A DNA stretch of 61,151 nt from Planctomycetota bacterium (GCA_028281445.1 JANQJW010000013.1:1-61151), one strand, 5' to 3'; positions 51,163 through 59,982 are shown, counted from the stretch's first letter. Translations and numbers: made by a program. The notes: a model not told the origin generated them from the letters alone.

Positions 51163-53607
51163 TCAGGCAGGCTTCTTGACGTCCTTCGGCTTGCGCAACC
51201 GCTCGAGGGCCTTCCGCGCCGCGCCCTTCACACCGCCGTTCCAGTCGCCCTTGCGCAGGCGCTCCAGCGCAGGGATCGCACGCGTGACGCCGTACTTCCC
51301 GCACGCCGTGGCTGCCCACGTACGCATGCGGTGATGAGGGTCGTCCAGGAGCGTGACCAACGCTTCGTGCACCTCCCGGTCATCGGGCTTCAATGCCGTC
51401 ACGCAGTCGAGCGCCTGCTTGCGCATGTTCTGCGTACCTCCCTTGCCCCACTTGTAGTCGAGGAAGGGCAAGGCCAGATCGACCGCACTGCGATCGCCGA
51501 GATGGCGTAGGCCCTCCAGCGCGCCCGCACGCACCACATCGCCGTGCGAGTCCACCGCGAGCAACTGTGCGAGCAGCTCCCTGGCACCCTTCACCTTGAG
51601 CCGTCCTACGGCCTTGGCCGCGGCGCCGCGTACGTACGGGTGCGGATCCCCGCGGGCTGCCCTCGTCACCGCGTCGCCGGCAACGCGGCGGTTCGTCGCG
51701 CCCAGCGCCTGCATCACCTTGACGCGTACGCGGGGGTCCTGGTCGGTGACCGCCGCAAGGAGTGCTTCCTTCGAGCCGGCGCCTTGCAGGCGCTCGAGGA
51801 TGCCGGCACACGTCTCCCGCACGGCCCAGCACGTGTCCTCCTGAAGGGCCTTGGCAAGCGCGGGCACGGCAACGGGACCGAACTCCTCCAGCGCCTCCGC
51901 CGCGTCCATGCGCCCCGTGGGATCCGGGTCTCCGGCGAGGGCGTCGGCCCACTCGGTGACCGACTGGTGCTGCATTACCTTCATCAGCAGGTCGCCGCCT
52001 ACGCCGAAGCGGAGGAACTTGCCCCCGCGCTCCATCGGGAAGACGTGGCGCGCCCGATAGATCCAGAGGTCCTGGGCTTCTCCCGAACCCCAGCGGATCG
52101 GGACCTTCATCTTGAACACGCCTTGGCCGCCGCCGAGCTTCTGCGTCTGCTGCACGATCAGTTGCTTCTTGCGGCCGTCGTAGCGCACGTCGAACTTCGG
52201 GTAGCCGAGCCCGTAGACCCACTGATTCCAAAACCACTGGAGGTCTTCGCCTGCCACGTCTTCGACGGCCGTGCGCAGCTCCTCCGACGTCACGGCGCAG
52301 TCCTGGTGTCTCTTGACGTAGGCGCGGATCGCGTCGCGGAAGAGGATGTCGCCCAGGTGGCGGCGCAGGTTGTGCAGGATGGCGGCGCCGCGGTTGTATT
52401 GCTTTCCGCCGAAGAGCTCGAGCGGGATGTCCCCGCGGGGCTTCTTCTCGAGTTTCAGGTTCGCCGCGTGCGGCGTGCCACGCATGTAGCCCTTGTTCTG
52501 ACGACGCCGACGCAGAAGGAACGTCTCGATGCCGTAACGGTCCTCGAAGAAGAGATCCGTGAAGTACGTCGCGAAGCCCTCGTTGAGCCAGATGTGCTCC
52601 CAGGTACGGCAGGTGATCAAGTCCCCGAACCACATGTGCGCGAGCTCATGGGCGACGAGGCCCTCCGACATGTAGTTGGGACGCGCCGCCTTCGTGTGCA
52701 GCGCGCGCATGTTGAGCGTCGTCGCGGTGACGTTCTCCATGCCGCCATAGATGAAGTCCCACACGTACGTCTGCGCGTAGCGCGGCCAGGGGTAGGGCGA
52801 CTCGAGGTAGTTGGTGAAGAACTCCATCATGTTCGCCGTCTCGGCGAGGGAGGTCTTGAGCGCCTCGGTACGGCCGGGCGGCGCGCTGTACTCGAGCAGC
52901 ACGTCCTTCCACTTCTCCTGGATGGTCTCGAGGCGCCCGACGATGAGTGAGATCAGGTAGGTCGGCGCGCGGCCCTTGAAGGTCCAGATGTCGGTGCGCT
53001 TGCCGTCGCTTGTGACGGAAGCCTCTTTCGTGCCGTTCGAGACGGTCTGGAGCTTCTCATCCACCGTGACCGCGATCGTCCAGCTGCAGCGATCGTCCGG
53101 CTCGTCGTAGCAGGGGATCCAGCGTCGGTTGTCCGTGCCCTGGCCCTGGCTGTACATGAACCACGGGCGCGTCGGGTGCGCCTCGCTCGGCTTGTGGAAG
53201 TACAGCCCCCGCTTCGGCGTCGACGTGTAGAGGACGTTCACCGAGTTCACCGCACCGCTCGCCAGCGGTCCCGGCAGGTCGATCTCCAGGATGCCCGCGC
53301 GATGGCGGTGCTCCAGGCCGTTGCCGGACGCGTCGACCACGCCCTGGACCTTCGTGTCGCGGCAGTGGAGCCGCAGCATCTCGAGCCCGTCCACGATGGA
53401 CTCGAACCGGATGGTCACCTCGCCCCGGACCGTCCCGTTTTCGAGGTCCGGTGTGACCTTGATAGAGAGGTGCTGCTGGCGGAACTTGCGGGTGGACGCG
53501 TCCAGCGGCTCCGGCGGCGGGGGCTTCTTCTTCTCCTCGGCGTAGGCGCCTGCGAGCGGCAGGACGAGCAGCAGGAAGGCGGTCGAGAGGCGTAGGGTCC
53601 CGGTCAT
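51163..53607 (-). CDS. M1 family aminopeptidase with C-terminal HEAT repeats
   Basis: This 814-residue exported protein has a signal peptide (LSTAFLLLVLPLAGAYAEE), an N-terminal beta domain, the exopeptidase motif GGMEN (288-292), the zinc site HELAHMWFGD with His320, Glu321, His324 and Glu343 in LNEGFATYF, and the catalytic Tyr region RGAAILHNLRR. After the M1 core, from about residue 560, about 250 residues form HEAT-like repeats: GRMDAAEALEEFGPVAVPALAKAL, RVRVKVMQALGATNRRV, YVRGAAAKAVGRLKVKG and MRTWAATACGKYGV. It probably trims peptides in the periplasm, with the repeats as a docking surface. ATG 53607 fits the signal peptide. A longer upstream open frame is shadow. Confidence 0.9.
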   Translation of the reverse strand: MTGTLRLSTAFLLLVLPLAGAYAEEKKKPPPPEPLDASTRKFRQQHLSIKVTPDLENGTVRGEVTIRFESIVDGLEMLRLHCRDTKVQGVVDASGNGLEHRHRAGILEIDLPGPLASGAVNSVNVLYTSTPKRGLYFHKPSEAHPTRPWFMYSQGQGTDNRRWIPCYDEPDDRCSWTIAVTVDEKLQTVSNGTKEASVTSDGKRTDIWTFKGRAPTYLISLIVGRLETIQEKWKDVLLEYSAPPGRTEALKTSLAETANMMEFFTNYLESPYPWPRYAQTYVWDFIYGGMENVTATTLNMRALHTKAARPNYMSEGLVAHELAHMWFGDLITCRTWEHIWLNEGFATYFTDLFFEDRYGIETFLLRRRRQNKGYMRGTPHAANLKLEKKPRGDIPLELFGGKQYNRGAAILHNLRRHLGDILFRDAIRAYVKRHQDCAVTSEELRTAVEDVAGEDLQWFWNQWVYGLGYPKFDVRYDGRKKQLIVQQTQKLGGGQGVFKMKVPIRWGSGEAQDLWIYRARHVFPMERGGKFLRFGVGGDLLMKVMQHQSVTEWADALAGDPDPTGRMDAAEALEEFGPVAVPALAKALQEDTCWAVRETCAGILERLQGAGSKEALLAAVTDQDPRVRVKVMQALGATNRRVAGDAVTRAARGDPHPYVRGAAAKAVGRLKVKGARELLAQLLAVDSHGDVVRAGALEGLRHLGDRSAVDLALPFLDYKWGKGGTQNMRKQALDCVTALKPDDREVHEALVTLLDDPHHRMRTWAATACGKYGVTRAIPALERLRKGDWNGGVKGAARKALERLRKPKDVKKPA

Positions 53608-53695
53608 GCGACGTCTCCGTGACCGGGATGCTATGCCAAAGTTGGTCCCACGGGACGGAGCCCCGACACTACGGAGGGTTGACCGAGGGCTCTGC

Positions 53696-55369
53696 ATGAC
53701 ACGCTTCGCACCGATCCTGCTGCTCCCGCTCCTGCTCGTCGCTGCGCGCGAGGCGGCAGCGGATCCGCGCGTACCCCCGATTCCCGATGCCCAGCTCCCC
53801 GTCGCGGGCACGTGCGCGCCCATGCGGAACCAGGACGTGACCATCGTCACGATCGGTCCGCGCACGGACCTGCGGTGGTTCGGCGTGAGCGGGGTGGCGC
53901 AACCCGTGCTCCTGCGCCAGCTCGGGCCGCTGCTCAAGCAGCGCGCCGGCTCCGCGCGCCCCAGCCAGCACGCCGTGTGGATCACCGCGTCGGCCGGCCA
54001 CCTCTGGGCGCACGTTGCGAGCGTGCGCAACGCGTGCGCTGCGGCGGGCATCTATCGCGTGGGATTGCGCGTGCGCAGCGAGAGTACGGGACAGGTGATG
54101 GGCTTTCCGTTGTTCCTGTCCGCAGCGCCCGGTGCCCAGCCCAGTCCGACGAAGGCCGGGCGGCTCAAGGTGAAGGTCGTCATGGTGCCGGAGAAGCAGT
54201 CGAAGGCGCCGTCCGACATCGGCCATGTGTATGCGGCGGCGCGGCGCGCGCTGGACATGCGCGGCAAGTGGGGCATCGACAAGGTCGTCGCCGAGGTACG
54301 CCTGCCGATGCTCGCACCGCTGCAGTACGCGGTCACGACCATCGACGTGCTCTACCGCGCCGGTGTGTCCGGCGTGCGGCTGCGTGGCGGCGTGCGCATC
54401 CCGCGGATCCAGTTCAAGGTCGTTCCCAAGCTTGAGATCCAGGGTGGCGTGGTCTCGCGCATTCCCCAGCAGCTCAAGCCGCCGCCGATACGGCCGCGCA
54501 GCGTGCCCTGGGCGATCGACGGGGCCAACGAACCCGGGTGGGTCGATCTAACGATCCAGGACCTGCCGGCGATCGGGAGCACCGAGGGCCCCGCCAGCAC
54601 GCCGACGGCATCCGACCTGCTTCCGAACTACGCCGAGGGGCGCCAGGGCGTGCCTGCCTCCGTGCGCCAGCAGATGGATAACGAGATCCGCACGTGGGCT
54701 CGCGGCCTCGGCGCGGACATCCTTGCCGGACTGCGAGGCGGACCGGAGCTCGAAGCGCGCATGTCGCCGGGATTGCGCGGCATCGAAGGGCAGCGTGCGC
54801 TCATCGACCCGGCGCGCAAGGCCTTTCCCGATGCGGCGGCAACCGTCACGTCGACCCTGCAGTTCAACGTGCTGCTGTTCGGCGGCGGCCGGTTGGTTGG
54901 GCGCGTCGATGCGACCGTCAGCCTGGCCGGCCGGCAAGTCGGTCTCATCTTTGCCAACTGGAAGGACGCCGTCGCGGGTTCCATGACGCTCCCGCCGTTC
55001 GAGGTCGATCCCTATGCCGGGGGCGAGCCCGCGCGCTTTCGCGTCTGGTTCGAGGCCATCTTCGACGTGGCGCGCAAGGTCGGCGCCCGGGGTTTGCCGC
55101 TCGCACCGGCAGACGAAGTGCTGCGCTACTTCCCGCGCGTGGCGCACGCCGGTGTGCGGCGGTCCATCGAGGCGCGCATGCCCTCCATCGAGACGCTGGC
55201 AACCCGCCTTGCCCAGGCCCCGTATGACCGCCTCGTGCTCTCCGCGCAGCGCGGCACGGCGACGGTGGTGGCGGGACGCCGGGTCGTCGGCGTACTGAAC
55301 TTCAGTCTTACGGCACAGGAGCGCGCGCTCCGCATCGACGATCTCGCCCCGCGGCGCGCGCCCCGGTAG
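53696..55369 (+). CDS. Exported protein with a possible ExbD-like domain
   Basis: From ATG 53696 (GAGG upstream) this is 557 residues with a signal peptide (FAPILLLPLLLVAAREAAAD). A segment near residues 175-240, GHVYAAARRALDMRG to PLQYAVTTIDVLYRAGVSG, then VRLRGG, resembles the periplasmic domain of ExbD/TolR proteins (pattern ending Y..V...ID...RAG...V). No N-terminal transmembrane anchor typical of ExbD is present apart from the signal. The second half (PSGLEARMSPGLRGIEG-like region onward to VGVLNFSLTAQERAL) matches nothing I know. It shares a divergent 88-base region with the M1 peptidase gene. The domain call is weak. Confidence 0.6.
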   Translation: MTRFAPILLLPLLLVAAREAAADPRVPPIPDAQLPVAGTCAPMRNQDVTIVTIGPRTDLRWFGVSGVAQPVLLRQLGPLLKQRAGSARPSQHAVWITASAGHLWAHVASVRNACAAAGIYRVGLRVRSESTGQVMGFPLFLSAAPGAQPSPTKAGRLKVKVVMVPEKQSKAPSDIGHVYAAARRALDMRGKWGIDKVVAEVRLPMLAPLQYAVTTIDVLYRAGVSGVRLRGGVRIPRIQFKVVPKLEIQGGVVSRIPQQLKPPPIRPRSVPWAIDGANEPGWVDLTIQDLPAIGSTEGPASTPTASDLLPNYAEGRQGVPASVRQQMDNEIRTWARGLGADILAGLRGGPELEARMSPGLRGIEGQRALIDPARKAFPDAAATVTSTLQFNVLLFGGGRLVGRVDATVSLAGRQVGLIFANWKDAVAGSMTLPPFEVDPYAGGEPARFRVWFEAIFDVARKVGARGLPLAPADEVLRYFPRVAHAGVRRSIEARMPSIETLATRLAQAPYDRLVLSAQRGTATVVAGRRVVGVLNFSLTAQERALRIDDLAPRRAPR

Positions 55370-55392
55370 GATTCGAGGCCGAAGGAGGCACG

Positions 55393-55788
55393 ATGAGCAG
55401 GCACATGGCACTGGCGGCGGCTTTCGCCGTTGCGCTCGGGGCGCTCGGATGCTCCGGCAACCGATCGAATCAACAGCGCGCCGTCGCCGCGGCGCCCACC
55501 GTGACGAGCATCACCGGGGCACCCGGACAGGGCGCCAACGCGTGGACGACGTCCCAGGCCCTGGCACCGGCCTACGCGCCGCCGCCGGCCCCGCCGCAGG
55601 TTGTCCAGCCGGCTCCTGCGATACCGCCGGCGCCCGCGGCGCCGACCCCGCCGGCCGACCTGCCGCCGTCGCCCGATCTCGGAGACGGTTGGAGCGCGCC
55701 GGAGTTCCCGCCTGCCCCCGAGGCGCCCGAGACGCCGCCGGTTCCCGATGCCCCGGCTCCGGAGCCGCCCGCTCCGGCGCCTTCGTGA
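55393..55788 (+). CDS. Proline-rich lipoprotein
   Basis: This 131-residue protein has a lipoprotein signal (MALAAAFAVALGALGC, lipobox GALGC) and a mature part dominated by Pro and Ala (YAPPPAPPQVVQPAPAIPPA, then similar runs, ending PEPPAPAPS). It probably spans the periplasm or wall like other Pro-rich envelope lipoproteins. Shine-Dalgarno GGAGG lies at about 55384-55388, and TAGGAT overlaps the preceding gene's stop (55367-55372). Its end forms the hairpin CCGGCGCC/GGCGCCGG around the stop codon, which is shared with the next lipoprotein gene. Confidence 0.72.
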   Translation: MSRHMALAAAFAVALGALGCSGNRSNQQRAVAAAPTVTSITGAPGQGANAWTTSQALAPAYAPPPAPPQVVQPAPAIPPAPAAPTPPADLPPSPDLGDGWSAPEFPPAPEAPETPPVPDAPAPEPPAPAPS

Positions 55789-55799
55789 GGCGGCGCCGG
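55774..55799. repeat. Hairpin spanning a stop codon, copy 1
   Basis: CCGGCGCC (55774-55781) and GGCGCCGG (55792-55799) form an 8-bp perfect stem; the stop codon TGA (55786-55788) is in the 10-base loop TTCGTGAGGC. The following bases CAAGGGGTGAGGCTA also match the region after the copy at 56134-56159. Confidence 0.7.
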
Positions 55800-55826
55800 C
55801 AAGGGGTGAGGCTAGGACTCACCCGC

Positions 55827-55849
55827 TCCGCCCGTCGGGCGGACCTTTT
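55827..55849 (+). terminator. Rho-independent terminator after the Pro-rich lipoprotein
   Basis: TCCGCCC (55827-55833) and GGGCGGA (55837-55843) form a perfect stem with loop GTC and are followed by CCTTTTA. It begins 38 bases after the lipoprotein stop. Confidence 0.72.
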
Positions 55850-55968
55850 AGACTGAGGCTGTGAGGCGGACGCCACCCGCGCAGAGCGCGAGTACAATCC
55901 GGCGATAGACCAATGGCGGCCAATCGCTGCGCCCGTTGACGCCTGGATCCGATAGGAATCGACACCCC

Positions 55969-56148
55969 ATGCGAAAGATCATCTGCTTCGGCATCCTGTT
56001 CGTTGCGCTGGTCGGCTTCACCGCCGGCTGCAACACCGGCCCCGGCAACCCGACCCAGTCGGGTGCCGCCAGTCCGGGCACCGCGCCCGTCCCGGGCAGC
56101 TACAACGCGCCCGCGCCCGCCCCGGCGCCGGCACCGGCGCCCTCGTGA
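55969..56148 (+). CDS. Small lipoprotein of the CNTGPGNP type, paralogue 1
   Basis: From ATG 55969 this is 59 residues: a signal MRKIICFGILFVALVGFTAG, lipidated Cys in AGC, then NTGPGNPTQSGAASPGTAP followed by VPGSYNAP and a Pro/Ala tail (PAPAPAPAPAPS). The gene at 56548 encodes a paralogue sharing CNTGPGNP.QSGA and PGTAPVPG.Y.AP. Such small lipoproteins often decorate the outer membrane, but no function is known for this sequence. The end carries the stop-spanning hairpin and a strong terminator follows at 56241. Confidence 0.72.
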   Translation: MRKIICFGILFVALVGFTAGCNTGPGNPTQSGAASPGTAPVPGSYNAPAPAPAPAPAPS

Positions 56149-56159
56149 GGCGGCGCCGG
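56134..56159. repeat. Hairpin spanning a stop codon, copy 2
   Basis: CCGGCGCC (56134-56141) and GGCGCCGG (56152-56159) pair perfectly around the loop CTCGTGAGGC that holds the TGA stop (56146-56148). About 35 bases around it match those at 55774-55799 and onward, so the 3' end of one gene was probably copied to the other. Confidence 0.7.
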
Positions 56160-56240
56160 CAAGGCCTGAGGCTAAGGGCCTGAGGCTAGTCGCCTCACGC
56201 GCGTCCGTGCGACGCGCACCTCTCAGTTGAGAGTTTTCAC

Positions 56241-56280
56241 GCAAGCCCCGGACGGGTGCCGTCCGGGGCTTGCTTCGTTT
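56241..56280 (+). terminator. Strong rho-independent terminator
   Basis: GCAAGCCCCGGACG (56241-56254) and CGTCCGGGGCTTGC (56260-56273) form a perfect 14-bp stem with a 5-base loop, followed by TTCGTTTGTT. It ends the transcript of the small lipoprotein at 55969. Confidence 0.85.
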
Positions 56281-56311
56281 GTTGGAGGGCACGGTTTCTG
56301 ACCCGGGCGGA

Positions 56312-56434
56312 CTTGCGGCTTGCCGGATGCTCGACAGCGCTGCGCCGACCGCTTCGCTTTCGTCCTTGCGTGGACACACCACGCGGCGTCCTCATCGGCT
56401 TTGCGGTGTCTTCGCCCCGGCAACCCGATGACGA
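56312..56434 (+). repeat. Dispersed structured repeat, copy C
   Basis: Third full copy of the element, with hairpin GCGTGG-ACACA-CCACGC and core TCATCGGCTTTGCGG followed by TGTCTTCGCCCC. The outer stem GACA/TGTC replaces the GACG/CGCC-type pairs of copy A, so at least one pair changed on both sides. It lies between the two paralogous small lipoprotein genes. Confidence 0.78.
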
Positions 56435-56547
56435 GCGAGCGGTCTTCAAGCCGGCTCTCGGGTGCGTTCGCCCTGATCTCAGCAAAGTGGACCTCACGCT
56501 GCTTCGTCTTGTGTGACCCGCGTAGAATCCAGGCGGGAGGGAATCCA

Positions 56548-56730
56548 ATGCGTCGTTTCGTTTGCGCCATTCTTCTGATCGCCGCCGCGGGTCTGGTCAC
56601 TGCCTGCAACACGGGGCCGGGCAACCCGAGGCAGTCCGGTGCGTCCAATCCCGGTACCGCGCCCGTTCCGGGTGCGTACGGTGCGCCCAATCCCTCCGGG
56701 GCGTACTCGCCCGTCCAACCCGGCCGCTGA
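56548..56730 (+). CDS. Small lipoprotein of the CNTGPGNP type, paralogue 2
   Basis: From ATG 56548 this is 60 residues with signal RRFVCAILLIAAAGLVTAC and mature sequence CNTGPGNPRQSGASNPGTAP, then VPGAYGAPNPSGAYSPVQPG. Shine-Dalgarno GGGAGGG (56535-56541) lies 6 bases upstream. It shares the first 25 mature residues with the lipoprotein at 55969 but ends differently, without the Ala-Pro tail. The two genes are separated by a terminator and a dispersed repeat, so they form separate units arising from a duplication. Confidence 0.75.
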   Translation: MRRFVCAILLIAAAGLVTACNTGPGNPRQSGASNPGTAPVPGAYGAPNPSGAYSPVQPGR

Positions 56731-56844
56731 GCGTCGGCGCGCCGGAGTGGGGGCGCTCGCACCGCTTCGTCGGCCTCGCGGGGAAACTCCACGCCACGGC
56801 CTCCTGATCGGCACTCCGCTCCCCACCCGGACGCGCCGGCAAGT

Positions 56845-58254
56845 CTAATCCGGTGCGTCTTCTCGCTCGCGGGCGTAGTACCGGTAGAGCCCCATCGGCA
56901 GCACGAGCATCACGAGCGCTTGCAGCAGGCGCGCCTTGCCGACGCCGGTGAAGGCCAGCATCTGGAACTGCGAGATCCAGAACGTCAGCCCGCGAACCCA
57001 GTGACCGCTGGGGAGCAGGAAGATCGCCGGGAAGAACATGCCCAGGTACCACGGCAGCCACGCGCTCGATGCGATGCACAGCAGCACGAACAACGTGATC
57101 AAGCTGTCTTCGATCAGATTCGGAGCGTCGTAGTCTGCGCGCGCTGCGGCGCGGAAGAAGCGCGTTGCGGCGAAGACGAGGAAGCCGGCGGCGAACACGA
57201 GCCGCAGCCCATTGCGGAATGCGTCGACCGAGTCCGGCAGGACCCACTCGTAGAGCGTGCCGATCGCCCCCTGGATCGAGTTCCACGGCGACGTCAGCAA
57301 TCCGAGGATCGTGTCCCAGCGGAAGTCGTTCCAGTCGCCGGCGTACGGCCATGCCGCGGGCACGATCAGCGCGAGACCGAAGAGCGAGCCGGCGATCGCC
57401 CGTGACCACCCGAAGCGTCGCACCAGGAACACGAAGGCGAACGGCACGGCGACGAACGCCACGTGCTTGATGAGCATCCCCGCGATCAGCGCAGGGATCA
57501 CGTACAGCCAGCGCCGGTCGATTGCGAACCGGAACGCAACGACGAGGCATAGCGCCATGAGGAGGTCGTTGTGCGCGTTCGCAACGAAGTGCAACAGGAT
57601 GTACGGATTCCACAGCAGCAAGTACAGCGGTCCAATGGATGGCGCGCGCCCCATGCGCCGCCGTGTCGATTCCATCGCCCACGCGCACAACGCGATCGAG
57701 AGAGCCGTGAGGAGCTTGAAGAGCACGCGCGTGAGGGCGGCATCGCCGCCGCCGAGCACTGCGACGCCGCGGCACGTCGAGGCGAAGAGGAAGCCGTACG
57801 TGCACGGCACGTCCTTCCACTGGCCCGCGAACGCAGGGTCGGCGCGCCAGTCGAGATCGGCGGGCACCGTGACGTAGGGATTGCGCCCGTACTCGGCCTG
57901 GATGTGGCCGACGTTCACGTACGCATGCAGATCCGAGGAGTGAAACGGCCGGATGAAGAGCGCGATCGCGGCGAAGGCGACGAAGAAGACGACCAGCAGC
58001 CGCACGGGGCGCTCACCAGCGGTGTCCAGGGCCCGTACCTGTTGCCAGCCACGGCCGAAGAGGAACAGGAGCGCACCGACGCCGATCCAGTTGTAGACGT
58101 GGCGCAGCGCGCGCTGCGGACGGTCCGGGTACGTGGTGTAGGCGAGGTAGACGAGCGCGAGGTAGACCCCGAGCCGGATCAGGCCCTTGCGGTCGGCGGT
58201 CAGCCCGATCGCCCGCCCCGCACGCTCGAGCGCCCGCCCTGCGTGAGCGATCAC
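56845..58254 (-). CDS. GT87-like polyprenol-phosphate mannosyltransferase (polytopic)
   Basis: This 469-residue protein has about 11 membrane helices. SSDLHAYVNVGHIQAEYGRN near the first extracytoplasmic loop holds the acidic residue used by GT-C glycosyltransferases, and WNPYILLHFVANAHNDLLM matches the N-HND motif of GT87/MptA-MptB mannosyltransferases that use lipid-linked sugars. The later DSVDAFRNGLRLVF and SAWLPWYLGMFFPA fit the family. It probably adds sugar to an envelope glycolipid or glycan on the outer face of the membrane. GTG 58254 overlaps the permease stop as GTGA and is preferred to GTG/ATG starts further upstream (58293). Confidence 0.78.
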   Translation of the reverse strand: MIAHAGRALERAGRAIGLTADRKGLIRLGVYLALVYLAYTTYPDRPQRALRHVYNWIGVGALLFLFGRGWQQVRALDTAGERPVRLLVVFFVAFAAIALFIRPFHSSDLHAYVNVGHIQAEYGRNPYVTVPADLDWRADPAFAGQWKDVPCTYGFLFASTCRGVAVLGGGDAALTRVLFKLLTALSIALCAWAMESTRRRMGRAPSIGPLYLLLWNPYILLHFVANAHNDLLMALCLVVAFRFAIDRRWLYVIPALIAGMLIKHVAFVAVPFAFVFLVRRFGWSRAIAGSLFGLALIVPAAWPYAGDWNDFRWDTILGLLTSPWNSIQGAIGTLYEWVLPDSVDAFRNGLRLVFAAGFLVFAATRFFRAAARADYDAPNLIEDSLITLFVLLCIASSAWLPWYLGMFFPAIFLLPSGHWVRGLTFWISQFQMLAFTGVGKARLLQALVMLVLPMGLYRYYAREREDAPD

Positions 58255-59813
58255 GGCGCAGGCTCCGGCGGCTTCGAGCGATCCGTCACCCAAGGCGCCA
58301 CGAAGAAGATGGCACTCATGATCGCGTAGCCGATCGCGGCATCGCGCGCGACGTCCCAGCCGAGCGCGAGCGCCGTATCACCGCTCGTCCAGCGCCAGCC
58401 GTGCATGAGCCCGAAGAACGAAAGCACCGCCGCAGCGAAACACCACGCGGCCGCGAGCCGGAAGCGACCCTCGATGACGCCGACCGTTGCGGCGGCCACG
58501 ATCATCGCCGTGAAGATGCCGCCTTCCGCGAGCGCGAACACGCCCTGGTAGTGCACGCCGGTCGCCGCGAGGGTCTCGCCGAACGAGGGCGTGAACTTGG
58601 CATCCGCTGCACGTGCCCCCATCTTCAGCATGAACGCGCCCCATGCCGCAACGCCGGGAAGCAGCCCGATGACGACGGCCGGCGCGTGCTCGCGGGGCGT
58701 TGCCTGGAAGGCCTGCGCCGTGATGACGATGGCGATCCACAGCACGATCGCCATGCCGGCCTCGATCGGCACCGCCCACGCGATGACGCTGACGCTGCCG
58801 GTGAAGGCGATGGCCGTCATCACGACACCGTCGAGCCAGGAGTAGCCGAGCCGTGCACCCAGGGCCTTCCATCCGGGATGGCCGATGTAGATCGTCGTCG
58901 GGAAGCATGAGCCGAACGAACATGCGACGATCGTTCCGATGCCGTTCGCTGCGAGCGAGAGCCGCGTGGAGAAGCGATCACCGGCAGCCTCGGCGCTGTC
59001 CAGGTTCTGAAGCGAGCCGAGCAGGTTGAACAGGCCCATCGCGAAGATGATCGAGAAGTAGTCGTCGAGATAGGCGAGTGAACCGAACAGCGATCCTACG
59101 GCCGGCGTCGGCATGTGCAGGCCGACCGACTCGGTTGGTGCCGAGCCGTGCGCCAGGCCGGTCATCCAGCACAGCGCGGTACCGAGCGCCACAGCCACCG
59201 CGCCGCCGGGGATGCCGCCCTTGAAGCGCACCTTCCCGAAGTACACGAGACACACGATCGCGAACGTCGAGAGCCCGATGACCGGGTGGGCGTACGTGCG
59301 GAACAGGAAGTCGAGTGAGATGAAGGTGAGCGCGATGCCTGCAAGCGTGCTCAACAAGGCGGCGCGCGGCACGTGCCGGCGCAACCGGTCGACGACGAAG
59401 GCACCGAGCAGCTCGACCAGACCGGAACCCAGGCAGGCGACGAGCCCGGCCTTCCACGCGGTTTCGGCGGCAAGCGCCGCGTCGCCCGTCCGCTCGAGCA
59501 CGTCGATCTTCACCGGCAGCATGACCAGGAAGACGAAGACGATCAGGCTGACGGTGTTGATGCCGTAGGGCAGCGCGCACACATCGGCCCTGCCCTGGCG
59601 GCGTGCCAGCTGCATGCCTTGCCATGAGTAGAAGAGGTTCCCGATGAGGATGCTCAAACCCACGGCGGGCAGGATGCGTGCGTAGAGGAGATCGTCCGGG
59701 AAGCCCAGGAGCCCCTTGCACAGGGCAACGATCAACAGGAGCTGGATGAGGTTGTCCAGCGCCAGGCCGAAGAAGCCGTCCAGGTCCCCGCGAACAAACC
59801 AGCGCGCCCTCAT
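58251..59813 (-). CDS. NCS2-type (xanthine/uracil permease family) transporter
   Basis: From ATG 59813 this is 520 residues with about 13 hydrophobic segments. CALPYGINTVSLIVFVFLVM, GFPDDLLYARILPAVGLSILIGNLFYSWQG and FPTTIYIGHPGWKALGARLGYSW fit the xanthine/uracil permease fold, where the TM3 and TM8/TM10 elements bind a base. The exact substrate is not evident and the sequence is a diverged subgroup. It is probably cotranscribed with the mannosyltransferase-like gene through a GTGA overlap. TAGGGT lies 8 bases upstream of the start. Confidence 0.82.
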   Translation of the reverse strand: MRARWFVRGDLDGFFGLALDNLIQLLLIVALCKGLLGFPDDLLYARILPAVGLSILIGNLFYSWQGMQLARRQGRADVCALPYGINTVSLIVFVFLVMLPVKIDVLERTGDAALAAETAWKAGLVACLGSGLVELLGAFVVDRLRRHVPRAALLSTLAGIALTFISLDFLFRTYAHPVIGLSTFAIVCLVYFGKVRFKGGIPGGAVAVALGTALCWMTGLAHGSAPTESVGLHMPTPAVGSLFGSLAYLDDYFSIIFAMGLFNLLGSLQNLDSAEAAGDRFSTRLSLAANGIGTIVACSFGSCFPTTIYIGHPGWKALGARLGYSWLDGVVMTAIAFTGSVSVIAWAVPIEAGMAIVLWIAIVITAQAFQATPREHAPAVVIGLLPGVAAWGAFMLKMGARAADAKFTPSFGETLAATGVHYQGVFALAEGGIFTAMIVAAATVGVIEGRFRLAAAWCFAAAVLSFFGLMHGWRWTSGDTALALGWDVARDAAIGYAIMSAIFFVAPWVTDRSKPPEPAP

Positions 59814-59821
59814 CGCGCAGG

Positions 59822-59827
59822 ACCCTA
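59822..59827 (-). promoter_or_regulatory. Putative extended -10 box (TGCTAGGGT), leaderless start
   Basis: On the minus strand TAGGGT ends 8 bases before ATG 59813 and is preceded by TGC, an extended -10 element. No other ribosome-binding site is seen. The divergent pstS gene starts 169 bases away. Confidence 0.38.
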
Positions 59828-59982
59828 GCACACTCGGTCGAACGTAAGTGTCCCTGAAATCAGGACTTCGATCTTCATCGATTAATCACTGGCGTCCTAT
59901 CAACGGTTCATTCCTCCCTGCTTCACTTCCGGCGTCGCCGGGGACAGACCTCGCCGAAATGCCTACTGAGGAGCGAGAGAAG

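Noticed and set aside
59828..59982. A Pho box upstream of pstS
   Set aside because: TTCAT/TTCAC words occur (for example near 59908 and 59930), but not in the direct-repeat spacing of known PhoB or PhoP boxes.
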